From Pseudodesulfovibrio sp. 5S69 (GTDB taxonomy: Bacteria; Desulfobacterota; Desulfovibrionia; Desulfovibrionales; Desulfovibrionaceae): a stretch of DNA of 64,000 nucleotides. A model generated the notes under the pieces. That model worked only from the letters and a program-made list of their open reading frames with translations, ran no database searches and was not told the DNA's origin. The stretch spans positions 2,158,501 to 2,222,500 of the forward strand of contig NZ_CP146609.1 of NCBI RefSeq assembly GCF_037094465.1. Direction: 5' to 3'. A program made the position numbers and the translations under genes. Of the stretch, positions 50,622-60,440 are shown piece by piece (positions within the stretch are counted from its first letter, which is position 1; each line of letters begins with the position of its first letter).

Positions 50622-53549
50622 CTATTTGTCCTTGGGCGGGGTCTGCCCGCACGGTTTGGTGAAATCGCACCACTTGCAGCGGTCTCCGGGCCGGGGGTCG
50701 AACCGGGAGGCCGTGAGCATATGGTGGACCAATGTCCGTACCAGGAGCGGGGCGGTGTCGTCCACCGCATCGTCCACTTCCTCTTCGGTCCACTTGGCCG
50801 GGAAGAGCAACTGCTCCCTGCCGTTCTCGCCCAGCTTGATCAGCCCCGCGTTGACCGGGGACTCCCCAGTGGCCTCGGCGTAGAGATGCAGATAGGCCGG
50901 GAGCTGGACCGAGCGCACGGCGTTGTCCAGGTCGGGGAGCAGATCCGGGTCCAGGTCACCATCCAGGAAGCCGTCCATGCGGTCCTCGAGTTCCATGTCG
51001 TTCCAGAAGCGCGCTCTGGGGAGCTGCGCGCCGCCGGTCTTGTAGTCGAGGATGACCACGCCCTGTTCGCGCCGCTCCACGCGGTCGATGCGGCCTTTGA
51101 AGGGAATGGCCAGGCCGCCCGCGGCTAGCACGGTCTCCAGGGGCTGTTCCAGGCCGAGGAGCGTGGCGGGCTGCTGCGCGGCCACGAACCTTTCCAGCCG
51201 GTAGCGTCCGGCCTCCATCAGGGCCATGCGCGTGTCCAGCGGCAGGCGGGCGTACAGCGGTCCGGCGCGGAAGGTCTCGCTGAAGGCCGCGAGCAGCGGG
51301 GCGGGGTCCAGGGCCGCCAGGTCCTCGCCGGTCCCGATATGGGGCAGGAAAAATTCCTTGAGCACGTCGTGGACCAGGGAGCCGAATTCGCTGCGGTCGC
51401 CGTCCTCGTCCACGGCGTCCACCGGGCGCACGCCCGAAAGATACTGGTAGAAGAACCGCTTGGGGCAGCTCATGTAGGCGTCCAGGCCGGACGGCGAGAG
51501 CCCCTTGGCGGTCAGGAATTCGGTCAGGGCCCGGCGCACGGCGTCGGTGGCAGGAACCGACGGCGGACCGGCGGGCAGGGAACTGGCCGGGAAGGTCACG
51601 GTGCGGACCACACCGTCCTCGGGCGTGAGGAGTTTTTTCGCCTCCAGTTCGCGTTCCCACAAGAGTTGTTCCACGAACCGGCTGCGCACCGACTTGCCGT
51701 CGAGCACGCCCGGCTGGACGCCGTTCTGGTAGTAGATGACCGCCTCGTTTGCGCCCATGAGCAAGCGGTAGAAGTTGTAGCCCGAGACGTTGTCCCGCTC
51801 GCGGGCGTCGGGCAGGCCGAGGAGCTTGCGCAGCGGATCGGGCAGGAGCGGGTCGAACGGGTTGGTGCCGGGCAGCCGCTCCTCCACGGCGTCGAGGACG
51901 AAGAGCTTGTCGAAGTGGAGCAGCCGGGTTTCGAGCACGCCCAGGACCTGCAGGCCGGTCAGGGGGTCGGGCTCGAAGGAGACGCGCTCCTGGTCGAGCA
52001 ACCGGCGCAGGAACGAGTGCAGGGTGGACTGCCCCAGGGGCTCGAAGCAGGTCTCGGCGCTCTTGAGTTGCGGGATGACCGAGTTGGTCAGCCGGAACAG
52101 GCACTCGGCGTCCATGAGATAGGTATGCCACAGCCGATCGCCGCGCGCGTGGAGCATGGCGGCCAGCCCGGCCAGGGCCTCGCCCAGGTCGGCCAGGGTG
52201 TCCACGGATTCGAAAGCGGTCAGGCAGCGGTCCAGGATTTCCCTGAGCAGCGGCTCGGCCACGGACCGGTCCACATCTTTCAGGGCGTCGCCGTCCCATT
52301 CCGGCGCAAAGGCCATGGGATCGATGAATTTCTCGCCCCTGCGGATGGTGGCCTCCCACAGGTGGAACACGGTGCGCAGCGGCTTGTCCTCCGGTCCGAG
52401 CAGGCGCAGGTAGGGGTGCCGGATAAGGGCGATCACGTCCTTCCAGTAATAGCGGCCGTCCGTTGCGCGGTTCTCCCGCAGCACCAGCAGGGTTTCGATG
52501 AGCCGGGCCAGGGAGGTGCGTGCCAGCGGATAGCCCATGGAAATGTTCGGCTCCAGGTCCGGGGCCACGCTCGGGAGCATGTGCAGCACGGGCAGGAGCG
52601 CGCCCTCGTCGGGCAGGACCACGGCGGTGCGGTCCAGGGAGTCGCGCTCGTGGAGCGCGCGCATGTCCTCGGCCAGCCCGGCCAGTTGCGAGTGGCGGTC
52701 GTAGCCCTCGCAGAACCGGATATCCGGGGCGTGGGGAGCGGTGTCCAGGTCGAATGGAATCTCCGGACGCACACCCCAGCGGGCGAGCCAGGCCGCGTGT
52801 TCGGCCGTGGCCCAGTGAGCGCGGCCACCCTCGGCCAGGGCCGGGTCCGAGTGCAGCACCGGGGTCAGGATGTCCCGCTCCCAGAGTGTGCGGAAGAGCC
52901 GGTCCTCGGTCCCGCTCAGTGCGTAGAACCCGGCGGCCAGCACGGTCCGGCCGTCCAGGGCCTCCGCCACCTCGTCCAGGTGGTCGAGGACGAAGCGGGC
53001 GGACAGGCCGGGCGTGGTCCAACCCCTGGCGTCGAGCCGGGCCAGGTATTCGTGGTGGATGGCGCGCAGTTGCTCCAGGAGCCCGGCGGCATAGGCCGAA
53101 ACCTCGCCCTCCATGTATTCCAGGTCCTGGGGCTCCAGGTCCTGGCGCAGGAGGTCGTCCATGAGCCGGGTCAGCAGCATGCCCCACGGCAGGAACGCCT
53201 CGCGGTCGAGTTCGGGCAGGCGGGAGAGGAGGCTGCCCTTGCGCCCGCGCAGGTCCGCGACGACGCGGTGCAGCATCTCCACCAGGTCGAGTTGGTTGGC
53301 CCTGACCGGCGGGGCGGGCGAAAGGTGGCGGTGCAGTCCGGAGACGAAGTCCGCAATGGAGGTCATCTCGGGCATGAACGCGGGCTTTCGCATGGCCGGG
53401 TGCGCGGCGAGCAACCCTTTCAGGTGGCGGCGCGGGCGGTTGTGCGGGAAAAGTATGGTCAGCTTGCCGGGATTGTCCGATTCGGCCACCATGTCGGCCA
53501 GCACGGGCATGAAATCGATCTGCCAGGGAACGAGGAGTACGGGTTGCAT
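50622..53549 (-). CDS. addB: AddB-like PD-(D/E)XK nuclease subunit
   Basis: A 975-aa protein. The C-terminal RecB-type nuclease has GSLVHDVLKEFF (His), DYKTGG (catalytic Asp and Lys) and an Fe-S staple: SCPKRF plus CKWCDFTKPC (four Cys). The N-terminal helicase-like half has no Walker A motif, so it is probably an inactive helicase fold that reads or holds DNA as in AddB. It begins one base upstream of the AddA-like stop. The pair should process double-strand breaks for recombination. Confidence 0.85.
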   Translation of the reverse strand: MQPVLLVPWQIDFMPVLADMVAESDNPGKLTILFPHNRPRRHLKGLLAAHPAMRKPAFMPEMTSIADFVSGLHRHLSPAPPVRANQLDLVEMLHRVVADLRGRKGSLLSRLPELDREAFLPWGMLLTRLMDDLLRQDLEPQDLEYMEGEVSAYAAGLLEQLRAIHHEYLARLDARGWTTPGLSARFVLDHLDEVAEALDGRTVLAAGFYALSGTEDRLFRTLWERDILTPVLHSDPALAEGGRAHWATAEHAAWLARWGVRPEIPFDLDTAPHAPDIRFCEGYDRHSQLAGLAEDMRALHERDSLDRTAVVLPDEGALLPVLHMLPSVAPDLEPNISMGYPLARTSLARLIETLLVLRENRATDGRYYWKDVIALIRHPYLRLLGPEDKPLRTVFHLWEATIRRGEKFIDPMAFAPEWDGDALKDVDRSVAEPLLREILDRCLTAFESVDTLADLGEALAGLAAMLHARGDRLWHTYLMDAECLFRLTNSVIPQLKSAETCFEPLGQSTLHSFLRRLLDQERVSFEPDPLTGLQVLGVLETRLLHFDKLFVLDAVEERLPGTNPFDPLLPDPLRKLLGLPDARERDNVSGYNFYRLLMGANEAVIYYQNGVQPGVLDGKSVRSRFVEQLLWERELEAKKLLTPEDGVVRTVTFPASSLPAGPPSVPATDAVRRALTEFLTAKGLSPSGLDAYMSCPKRFFYQYLSGVRPVDAVDEDGDRSEFGSLVHDVLKEFFLPHIGTGEDLAALDPAPLLAAFSETFRAGPLYARLPLDTRMALMEAGRYRLERFVAAQQPATLLGLEQPLETVLAAGGLAIPFKGRIDRVERREQGVVILDYKTGGAQLPRARFWNDMELEDRMDGFLDGDLDPDLLPDLDNAVRSVQLPAYLHLYAEATGESPVNAGLIKLGENGREQLLFPAKWTEEEVDDAVDDTAPLLVRTLVHHMLTASRFDPRPGDRCKWCDFTKPCGQTPPKDK

Positions 53550-56500
53550 TTAGGCCTCCCTTCCGACTTCGCGGATCTCGTGCAGGTCCAGGTAGACCAA
53601 AAAGCCGCGCGGCGGGCCGTATCCGCCCATGGCCGCGAGGATGTCCATGTATTCGCGGACCTGAATCTCGTTGTGCGGGTCCGGGCGGCCGGTCTTGAAG
53701 TCCACGACGACCGTTTCCCGGCCGGTGGCGAGCAGGTCGAACCGCTTGAACTCGCCGTTCGGGGTCAGGACCTCGGGTTCGCGCTCCCCGGCGGCCAGCC
53801 AGTCGCGCAGCCGGTCGTCGCCGAGCGCCCATTCGGCCATGGCGCGCAGGTCGCGGCCGAGCTTTTCCCGGTCCGCGTCGGGCAGCGCATCCAATTCCGG
53901 GAAGTCCTGGATGGCCAGGATCATGGCCCGTTCGATATCAGCCGCATCGTCGCCGGTGACCAGCATGTGTTCCATGACCCGGTGGGCCACCTCGCCGCGC
54001 ATGCGCTCGTTGAAGAAATAGTCGTCCAGGTTGTGGCGGTAGACCCGGAGCCGGGGGAGCCAGCCCATGAGGTCGGCCTTGCCATCGTTCGGGACCAGAG
54101 CGCGCGGCTCGGGCCGGGCGGCCTGTTCCGACGGGTGCGTCTCGGCCGGGGTGTGGCCCCGCTCGAACACGTGGTCGTCATCGAGTTCCAGGAACTGGTC
54201 CATGGCCTTGAGGACCACCGGGTTGGAGACCCGCGTTTTCTCGGGGTAGAATCCGTAGAGCTCCTCGCGCGCTCGGGTCCAGGCCACGTAGAGCAGGTCG
54301 AGCTGCTCGCGCACGGCCCGCCCGAGGCTTTCCTGGTAAGGGCGGCCCAGGTCCTTCTTCAAAGGCACGAGCAGGTTGTGTCCCTTGTATTCCTGGACCG
54401 TGAAGTTGCGGTCCGTGTCGGTCTTCCAGTGATGGAATGGCACGATGGTCACCGGAAATTCCAGCCCCTTTGCCTTGTGGATGGTCATGATGCGCACGGC
54501 GTCGATGTTTTCGGGCAGGGGAACCTTCTCCTGGTCGGACTTCTCTTCCCAGTATTCCAGGAAGGCTGACAGGGAGCCGTAGCCGTTTTCTTCGGCCAGG
54601 TGGATAACCTCCAGGAAGCGGCGCACGTACAATTCGGCCTCGGGGTGCCGCTCCAGGACCCGGAAGACGCGCACGGCCTCCATGGTCAGGTCGTAGGGCG
54701 TCATCAGCCCGGACTGGTTGTAGAAGGGTTCGATGAGCCGCTGCCACGGTTCGGGGAAGTCCTCGCGGAACTGTACGCCCAGCGGGCGTTTGCGCGGCTG
54801 GATGAGCCAGTCCAGCAACTCGGCCTCGGGCAGCCCGGACTCGGCCAGGAAGAGTTCGTGCCCGCCGATGAAGGCCAGGAAGGCCGAGTCGTCGCGGGGA
54901 AAGTCCAGGAAGCCGAGGAACCCGGCCAACTGCCGGACCACGGGGTGGCGGTCCAGTTGGAGGGAGTTCTCGGTGATGACCGGGATGTTCTTGCGCACCA
55001 GCAGGTCGCAGACCAGGGAGGCATGGGAGTGGGAGCGGACCAGGATGCCGATGTCCCGGTAGCTGCGCCGGGCGGTCAGATCGTCCATGAGCGCGTCGAG
55101 CCGTTTTAGGGTCTGCTCCTCGATCTCGCCGGAGTCGCCGCCCTCGATCCGCTCCATGCGCACGTAGCCGCCGGTGTCCTTGTGCTTGTCCGGCAGGGAC
55201 TGGGTGCAGTCGCGGAAGCTGCGCATGAGCTGCCCGGCGAAGTCGGCGCGGAATGCGGCGTCCGCATCGGGCAGGACGCGGTCGGCCAGGTCGGCGACCT
55301 GGTCCCTGTCTTCCAGGTTGGAGAAAAATTCGTTGTTGAATTCGACCACGTTGCGGTGGCTGCGCCAGTTGTCCGGCAGGTTCTCGGCCACAGGGCGCTC
55401 AACCAGTCCGGCGATCTCGGGCTGAATCATGACCTCGTCGAACAGGGCGGAATCCCCGCCGCGCCAGCCGTAGATGGCCTGCTTGACGTCGCCCACGAAG
55501 AACAGGCTGCCGCCCTTGCCCAGGCATTCCCCGGCCAGCGGGGTGATGGCCCGCCACTGGTCGCGGTTGGTGTCCTGGAACTCGTCCACCAGCAGGTGGT
55601 GCAACCGGCAGCCCAGCCTGCAATAGGCCTCGGACACGGCCCCGCCGTCGGCCAGGAGTTCGATGACGTGCCCGGCCACGCCGCTGTTCAGGACCATGCC
55701 CTGTCTGCGCTGGAGCTCTTCCAGCCCATTTTCCAGGCGCAGGGCGATGTCGATGGCCGGGGCCAGGAAATAGGCCCCCGCCAGGGTGGCGTGTACGGCG
55801 GCGTAGTGCCCGCACGCCTCCTTGAAGCGGGCGTAAACGCCCTCGGCCAGGTCGTCCACCATGGACTTGCCCTTGGCGTTGACGAATTCGTACAGGGTCG
55901 CCTTGTACAGGTAGGCGGATTTGGTCTCGGGCGCGTCGAACAGGCCGAGGTTGTCGAACTTGGCCAGGAGTTTCGGAAAGTTGGCGTGGACGGGCAGGCC
56001 GGTCGCGTCGAGCAGCTCCCGCATGCGCTCCACGCTTTTCATGAGCGCCGCGTGCTCGGCGGCGAGCAGCTCGACGATGGCCGCCTGGTCCGTGAGCAGG
56101 TCGCCCGTCCGGGTCTCGACGCAGCCGGTCAGCTCGCGCAGCCGGTCGCGAACCGTGTCCTGGACCCAGAAGCCGTTACGACCTTCCTGGCGGATAAGGG
56201 TGCCCACCGCGTCGTCCAGGAGCCCGGCGGCCTCCTTGTCGGCTTCGCACAGGGCCAGAAAGTGGTCGAAGACCGCGTCGAACAGTTCGCGCTCGTCGAA
56301 GATGATCTCGAAGTCCGGGCGCACCCCGAACTCCAGGGCGAAGAGCCGGAGCAGGAGGACCAGCAGGGAATCGATGGTCCGGATGTTCAGCCTGTGGTAG
56401 CGGCGCAGGATCGCGCCCACCGTGGTCCGGGCGGTCTCCGGGGAGCAGGCCGGGTCCTCCTCGATGCCGAGTGCGCTCGCCTTGAGTCCGCCGACCACGC

Positions 56501-56699
56501 GCTCCTTCATCTCGGCGGCGGCCTTGTTGGTGAAGGTCACGGCCATGATTTCGGGCCAGGAGAATCCACGGCCCGGCCGGTTGGTGCAGACGAACGGGGT
56601 GTCCTCGCCCGCCGCATCCAGCAGGGCCAGGAAGCGGCGGGTCAACTGGTACGTCTTGCCCGAGCCCGCCGAGGCCTTGACTTGTCGCAGTTCGGACAT
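53550..56699 (-). CDS. addA: AddA-like UvrD-family helicase/nuclease
   Basis: A 1049-aa helicase: Walker A KASAGSGKT (8-16), Walker B LLVDEFQDTNRDQW, helicase motif QAIYGWRGG (motif III), VRIMTIHKAKGLEFPV (motif V) and VAWTRAREELY (motif VI). The C-terminal nuclease has VVDFKTGRPD. These are the AddA/RecB features. Coupled to the AddB-like gene without gap and 3 nt after the EamA permease gene. Confidence 0.9.
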   Translation of the reverse strand: MSELRQVKASAGSGKTYQLTRRFLALLDAAGEDTPFVCTNRPGRGFSWPEIMAVTFTNKAAAEMKERVVGGLKASALGIEEDPACSPETARTTVGAILRRYHRLNIRTIDSLLVLLLRLFALEFGVRPDFEIIFDERELFDAVFDHFLALCEADKEAAGLLDDAVGTLIRQEGRNGFWVQDTVRDRLRELTGCVETRTGDLLTDQAAIVELLAAEHAALMKSVERMRELLDATGLPVHANFPKLLAKFDNLGLFDAPETKSAYLYKATLYEFVNAKGKSMVDDLAEGVYARFKEACGHYAAVHATLAGAYFLAPAIDIALRLENGLEELQRRQGMVLNSGVAGHVIELLADGGAVSEAYCRLGCRLHHLLVDEFQDTNRDQWRAITPLAGECLGKGGSLFFVGDVKQAIYGWRGGDSALFDEVMIQPEIAGLVERPVAENLPDNWRSHRNVVEFNNEFFSNLEDRDQVADLADRVLPDADAAFRADFAGQLMRSFRDCTQSLPDKHKDTGGYVRMERIEGGDSGEIEEQTLKRLDALMDDLTARRSYRDIGILVRSHSHASLVCDLLVRKNIPVITENSLQLDRHPVVRQLAGFLGFLDFPRDDSAFLAFIGGHELFLAESGLPEAELLDWLIQPRKRPLGVQFREDFPEPWQRLIEPFYNQSGLMTPYDLTMEAVRVFRVLERHPEAELYVRRFLEVIHLAEENGYGSLSAFLEYWEEKSDQEKVPLPENIDAVRIMTIHKAKGLEFPVTIVPFHHWKTDTDRNFTVQEYKGHNLLVPLKKDLGRPYQESLGRAVREQLDLLYVAWTRAREELYGFYPEKTRVSNPVVLKAMDQFLELDDDHVFERGHTPAETHPSEQAARPEPRALVPNDGKADLMGWLPRLRVYRHNLDDYFFNERMRGEVAHRVMEHMLVTGDDAADIERAMILAIQDFPELDALPDADREKLGRDLRAMAEWALGDDRLRDWLAAGEREPEVLTPNGEFKRFDLLATGRETVVVDFKTGRPDPHNEIQVREYMDILAAMGGYGPPRGFLVYLDLHEIREVGREA

Positions 56700-56702
56700 C
56701 CG

Positions 56703-57587
56703 CTAGGCCTCGCTTCGCACTGCCTTGCGGCCGCGCGAGCCGGACAGCACGACCATGAGCACGGCGGCGATGATCAGGGAGGAGCCCGCGTAGCCGAGCA
56801 GGGAGAACTTCTCGCCGAACAGGGCGTAGGCCAGGACCGCGGCGACCAGCGGTTCGAAGGTGGCGATGACCGAGGCGTGGGTGGCGTCCATGCGCTTGAG
56901 GCCCGCGTAGTAGACCGAGAACGCGCCGTAGGAGGTGACCAGGGCCATGCCGATCAAGAGCAGCCACGCCTCGGGCGACTTGTGCACGAAGTGGATGAAG
57001 GGCAGGAGCAGGAGCGCGCCGAAGGGCAGGGCGTAGACGAAGATGGTCGGGGTGGGATAGCGGTACAGGAATTTCTTCCCGAAGATGTAGTAGAGGGCGT
57101 AGGTGAAGCCCGAAACCAGTCCGGCGGCCAGGCCGAAGAGGTTCAGGTCGATGGCCGAGCCGCTCATCAACTTGGGGCCCAGGCTGATGCAGGTCACGCC
57201 GAGGATGGTCATGGTCACGCAGACCGCCTTGACCAGGGTCATCTCCTCCTTGAGGACCAGCCGGGAGAGCAGGGCCACCCAGGCCGGAGCCGTGTACAGC
57301 AGCACGGCGGCCATGGCCATGCCCACGTCGCGGATGGCGATCTGGTACGCCCCGTAGAACAGGGTCACGCAGATGACCCCGAAGCCGAGCAGGGCGGGCA
57401 GGTCCGAGCGGTGCGCCCGAAGCTGCCCTGCCACGGCGGCGTGGACCAGGAAGAACATCCAGCCGAACACGGCCCGCCAGAAGGCGATTTCCAGGGCGCT
57501 GACGCCCTCGGCCAAGACGAATTTGGTGAATACGCCGATGACGCCCCACATGAATGCGGCGGCCAGCACATAGAGGAATCCGGCCAT
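56703..57587 (-). CDS. EamA-family (DMT) permease
   Basis: A 294-aa ten-helix membrane protein with two EamA repeats (starts MAGFLYVLAAAFMWG; second repeat near LFGLAAGLVSGFTYALYY). Members export metabolites; the substrate cannot be told. Starts 2 nt after the ornithine cyclodeaminase-like gene, so export of an amino acid product is possible but speculative. Confidence 0.9.
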   Translation of the reverse strand: MAGFLYVLAAAFMWGVIGVFTKFVLAEGVSALEIAFWRAVFGWMFFLVHAAVAGQLRAHRSDLPALLGFGVICVTLFYGAYQIAIRDVGMAMAAVLLYTAPAWVALLSRLVLKEEMTLVKAVCVTMTILGVTCISLGPKLMSGSAIDLNLFGLAAGLVSGFTYALYYIFGKKFLYRYPTPTIFVYALPFGALLLLPFIHFVHKSPEAWLLLIGMALVTSYGAFSVYYAGLKRMDATHASVIATFEPLVAAVLAYALFGEKFSLLGYAGSSLIIAAVLMVVLSGSRGRKAVRSEA

Positions 57588-57589
57588 GG

Positions 57590-58576
57590 CTACAACTCGA
57601 CCAAGGTTCCGGCGCCGGTTTGGGCGGCGCGCTCGTAAACCAGGGCGGCGGCCATGACGTCGTGGGCGGCGATGCCCATGAGCACGGCCCCCCGGCGGCC
57701 TTCCCGCAAGGCCCGCCTGTTGCCCGCGCAGACTTCGCACAGGTCCGCGTCGATGTCTCTGGGGCCGGGGTAGCCATTTTGGAAATAGGTGCCCGACTTC
57801 TGGGTCAGGACGTACTGTTCGCGGTAATCGCAGGTGAAGTGCGCGCCCCGGAAGACATCCTCGTTCACGCAGGCATCGTAGTCCACGGCGATGACCAGGC
57901 AATCGTCCTTGAGCCATTTTCGGCGTACGGGCCGGTCCGGCTCCTCGACCATGGGTGTACAGGTGATCAGCACGTCGGTGCCGCGCACGGCGGTCTCGAT
58001 GTCGGTGTGCAGGGAGAAGACCGCGTCCGGCAGCTCCGGGGCCATCTCGTCTATGAAGCGCTGCACCGAGGGTTCGCGGACGCCGCAGCAGCGGACCTCG
58101 TTCAGTTTCGGGAAGACCTCCTTCATGGCCAGGAGGTTGGTCCGGCCCTGCACGCCGGTGCCCACGATGGTCACGCAGGTCGTCTTGGGATCGCCGAAGT
58201 ATCGGGCGTAGACCCCCGACGCCGCGCCCGTGCGCCAAGCCGTGAGCCGGGCCGCGTCCAGGATGGCCTGGGGCCGGCCGGTCTCGGGATCGTTCAGGAT
58301 CATGACCCCGGAGATGTAGGGCAGCCCTTTGGCCGGGTTGGCCGGGTAGCCGGATATGCATTTGACCCCGGCGCGGTCGATGTGGCCGCCGAGGTAGCAG
58401 GGCATGGCGTGGATGAAACTGTCCGCGCGCGGGTGCACCCCGATCTTGGAGGGCATCTTGCCCAGCCCTTTGCCCAGGGCCGCGAACCCGGCCTCCACCG
58501 CGTCCATGACCTCGGCCATGGCGATGCCGAGCCGGTCCATTTCCCCTGCCGATAATACGCGAACTTCCGAACCCAT
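57590..58576 (-). CDS. Ornithine cyclodeaminase / mu-crystallin family protein
   Basis: A 328-aa NAD(P)-binding protein of the OCD family. The Rossmann motif GTGVQGRTNLLAM is clear, as is DAARLTAWRTGAASGVYARYF before it, and the family substrate-binding Arg/Lys region near KCISGYPANP. True ornithine cyclodeaminase, ketimine reductase and alanine dehydrogenase share this fold. The ATG at 58576 follows AAGGAAGCGG. First gene of the minus-strand operon that runs to lhgO. Confidence 0.85.
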   Translation of the reverse strand: MGSEVRVLSAGEMDRLGIAMAEVMDAVEAGFAALGKGLGKMPSKIGVHPRADSFIHAMPCYLGGHIDRAGVKCISGYPANPAKGLPYISGVMILNDPETGRPQAILDAARLTAWRTGAASGVYARYFGDPKTTCVTIVGTGVQGRTNLLAMKEVFPKLNEVRCCGVREPSVQRFIDEMAPELPDAVFSLHTDIETAVRGTDVLITCTPMVEEPDRPVRRKWLKDDCLVIAVDYDACVNEDVFRGAHFTCDYREQYVLTQKSGTYFQNGYPGPRDIDADLCEVCAGNRRALREGRRGAVLMGIAAHDVMAAALVYERAAQTGAGTLVEL

Positions 58577-58695
58577 TCCGCTTCCTTTGCGACGCAATCC
58601 GTTGAGTTGAAACTTCGTGCCAGGATGCTTCAATTTTCTTGTCAACGCAACCGGAAACCCTTGCCGGGGAAGGTGCTTGCGCGTATGCTCGGGCC

Positions 58696-59523
58696 ATGTT
58701 TTTCGAGGGGACGTTCAGCATCGACGCGTCCGGCGACGGCAGCCGCCTGGACCGGGTCCTCGAGGCGGTCATGCCCGGCTCCGGGCTGCGCCTGCGGCGT
58801 AGGCTGTGCGAGGAAGGGCGCGTGTTGGTGGACGGCCGGGCCAGGAAGCCCGGCTATAAGGTCCGGACCGGACAATCTGTGGAAATGGGGGCAGCGCGGG
58901 CGATGACGACAGCGGATGAATTGGGCCTGAGAATCGTCAAGTGGGAAGACGGCTTCGCCGCCGTGAACAAGCCCGGCGGCGTGCATTCGGCGGCCATCGC
59001 GGGCAGGGACGAACCCAGCGCCGAAGGCGCTCTGGCCGAGCTGTTTCCCGACCGGGAACCCGTGCTGCTCAACCGTCTGGACAACCTGACCTCCGGGCTG
59101 CTGCTGGTGGCCCTGACCCCCGAGGCCCGCGCGGCGTACCTCGAATACGAGGACGAAGGGGCCATCAAGAAATTCTATCTGGCCCGCGTGCGGGGGCGGC
59201 TCGACGGCATCGTTTCCGTGCGCAACAGGCTCGACACGGACGACCGCAAAAAGACGCGCGTGCTGGCCGAGCCGGATCCGGATTCCCGCCGCTGGACCGG
59301 GGTCACGGCCCTGTCGCACGACAACGCGGCCGGGACCTCCCTGGTGCGCTGCCTGATCATGAAGGGCGCGCGCCACCAGATCCGGGCCCATCTCTCCTCC
59401 ATCGGCCACCCCATCATCGGCGATCCCCTGTACGGCGGGGGCGAGAGCCCGCGCGGGCTGATGCTCCAGCACCAGCGCATCGAGATGCCCGGCTTCCAGG
59501 CCGAGGCCATTCCGCTCTTCTGA
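58696..59523 (+). CDS. RluA-family RNA pseudouridine synthase
   Basis: A 275-aa enzyme with an N-terminal S4-like RNA-binding domain (RLDRVLEAVMPGSG, VLVDGRARKPGYKV) and the synthase domain with catalytic Asp in NRLDNLTSG and RHQIRAHLSSIGHPIIGDPLYGG. It would isomerise uridines in rRNA or tRNA; the target is not predictable. The ATG at 58696 has a weak ribosome-binding site; a TTG 19 codons upstream is an alternative. Divergent from the OCD-like gene. Confidence 0.9.
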   Translation: MFFEGTFSIDASGDGSRLDRVLEAVMPGSGLRLRRRLCEEGRVLVDGRARKPGYKVRTGQSVEMGAARAMTTADELGLRIVKWEDGFAAVNKPGGVHSAAIAGRDEPSAEGALAELFPDREPVLLNRLDNLTSGLLLVALTPEARAAYLEYEDEGAIKKFYLARVRGRLDGIVSVRNRLDTDDRKKTRVLAEPDPDSRRWTGVTALSHDNAAGTSLVRCLIMKGARHQIRAHLSSIGHPIIGDPLYGGGESPRGLMLQHQRIEMPGFQAEAIPLF

Positions 59524-59546
59524 TTCCGGCCGGGGCCGGTCCTGTT

Positions 59547-60323
59547 TCAGGGGCTGATCCCGTAATAGTCGAAGATTTTCTTCAGTTCCCCCGAGGCCCG
59601 CATCTCCCTGATCTTCCTCTCGACCATGTCGCGCAGTTCCGCTCCCTCGGGGCAGCGGGGCGAGAAGGCTATGCGGTTGTAGAACATGGCCACCGGTTCC
59701 GGGTTCACCCGCACGCGGTCGGCCACGCCTTCGTGCTGCGTTATGTAGCGGAAGGCCAGGGAGCCCACCAGCATGGCGTCCATGCGGTCGTTGAGCAGGC
59801 ACTCGAGGTTGGAGCACTGGGCCATGGTCGGGTTGTCGCAGGAGTTCATCCTGATCCGTGCCGGGTCCCGCTCGTAGCGGTTCAGATAGTCGTCTATTTC
59901 GGGATTGCCGGTCCTGAATCCCTTGGGGATGGAGAAGCGGATGCCGTTCAGCGACTCGACGCCCCGATATCGCCAGGAGCTGTCGGCGCGGGTGGCGAAC
60001 TGGATCAAGTTGATCATGTCCAAATTGCGTACGAAGACGAAGTCCTCGGTCTGGGCCGTGCCCGCGTAGGTGATGGCGTCGTACTGTCCGTCAAGGGTGT
60101 CGCGGATGGCCCGGACATAGGGCATTTCATGAAAGATCAGGCGATACTTCGTGCCTTCGAAGGCCTTCCGAAGGACCTCGTGCATAATGCCGTCGTGCGG
60201 CGCCTGGGCGAGTTCGCAGGCCAGGGGACAATACGTGGATGTAGCCACGTTCACGTCCACTGCGAACGCCTGGGCAGGGAACAACAGCAAGATAATCAGG
60301 ATAAGGCAAAGTCGGCATCTCAT
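59547..60323 (-). CDS. Periplasmic solute-binding protein (amino-acid ABC type)
   Basis: A 258-aa protein with a signal peptide (1-22, cleavage near AFA) and an SBP family 3-like fold: DAITYAGTAQTEDFVFVRNL, GIRFSIPKGFRTGN and the C-terminal MRASGELKKIFDYYGI. No permease or ATPase gene lies beside it, so it may be an orphan receptor or sensor-type binding protein. Two cysteines in SCDNPTMAQCSNLEC could form a disulfide. Confidence 0.82.
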   Translation of the reverse strand: MRCRLCLILIILLLFPAQAFAVDVNVATSTYCPLACELAQAPHDGIMHEVLRKAFEGTKYRLIFHEMPYVRAIRDTLDGQYDAITYAGTAQTEDFVFVRNLDMINLIQFATRADSSWRYRGVESLNGIRFSIPKGFRTGNPEIDDYLNRYERDPARIRMNSCDNPTMAQCSNLECLLNDRMDAMLVGSLAFRYITQHEGVADRVRVNPEPVAMFYNRIAFSPRCPEGAELRDMVERKIREMRASGELKKIFDYYGISP

Positions 60324-60377
60324 GGGAGTCCTCGAACTTGGCCCAGTCTATACCAAAAATCTGAAAATAGGAACGGG

Positions 60378-60418
60378 TAAAAAACGACGGACCCGGCCTC
60401 CTGGGGAGGCCGGGTCCG
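60378..60418 (-). terminator. Terminator after the S1-domain gene
   Basis: A perfect 14-bp stem (cggacccggcctcc / ggaggccgggtccg) with a 3-nt loop is followed on the minus strand by tcgtttttta. Confidence 0.9.
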
Positions 60419-60440
60419 TTTGTCTCGCGGCCGGGCCGCG

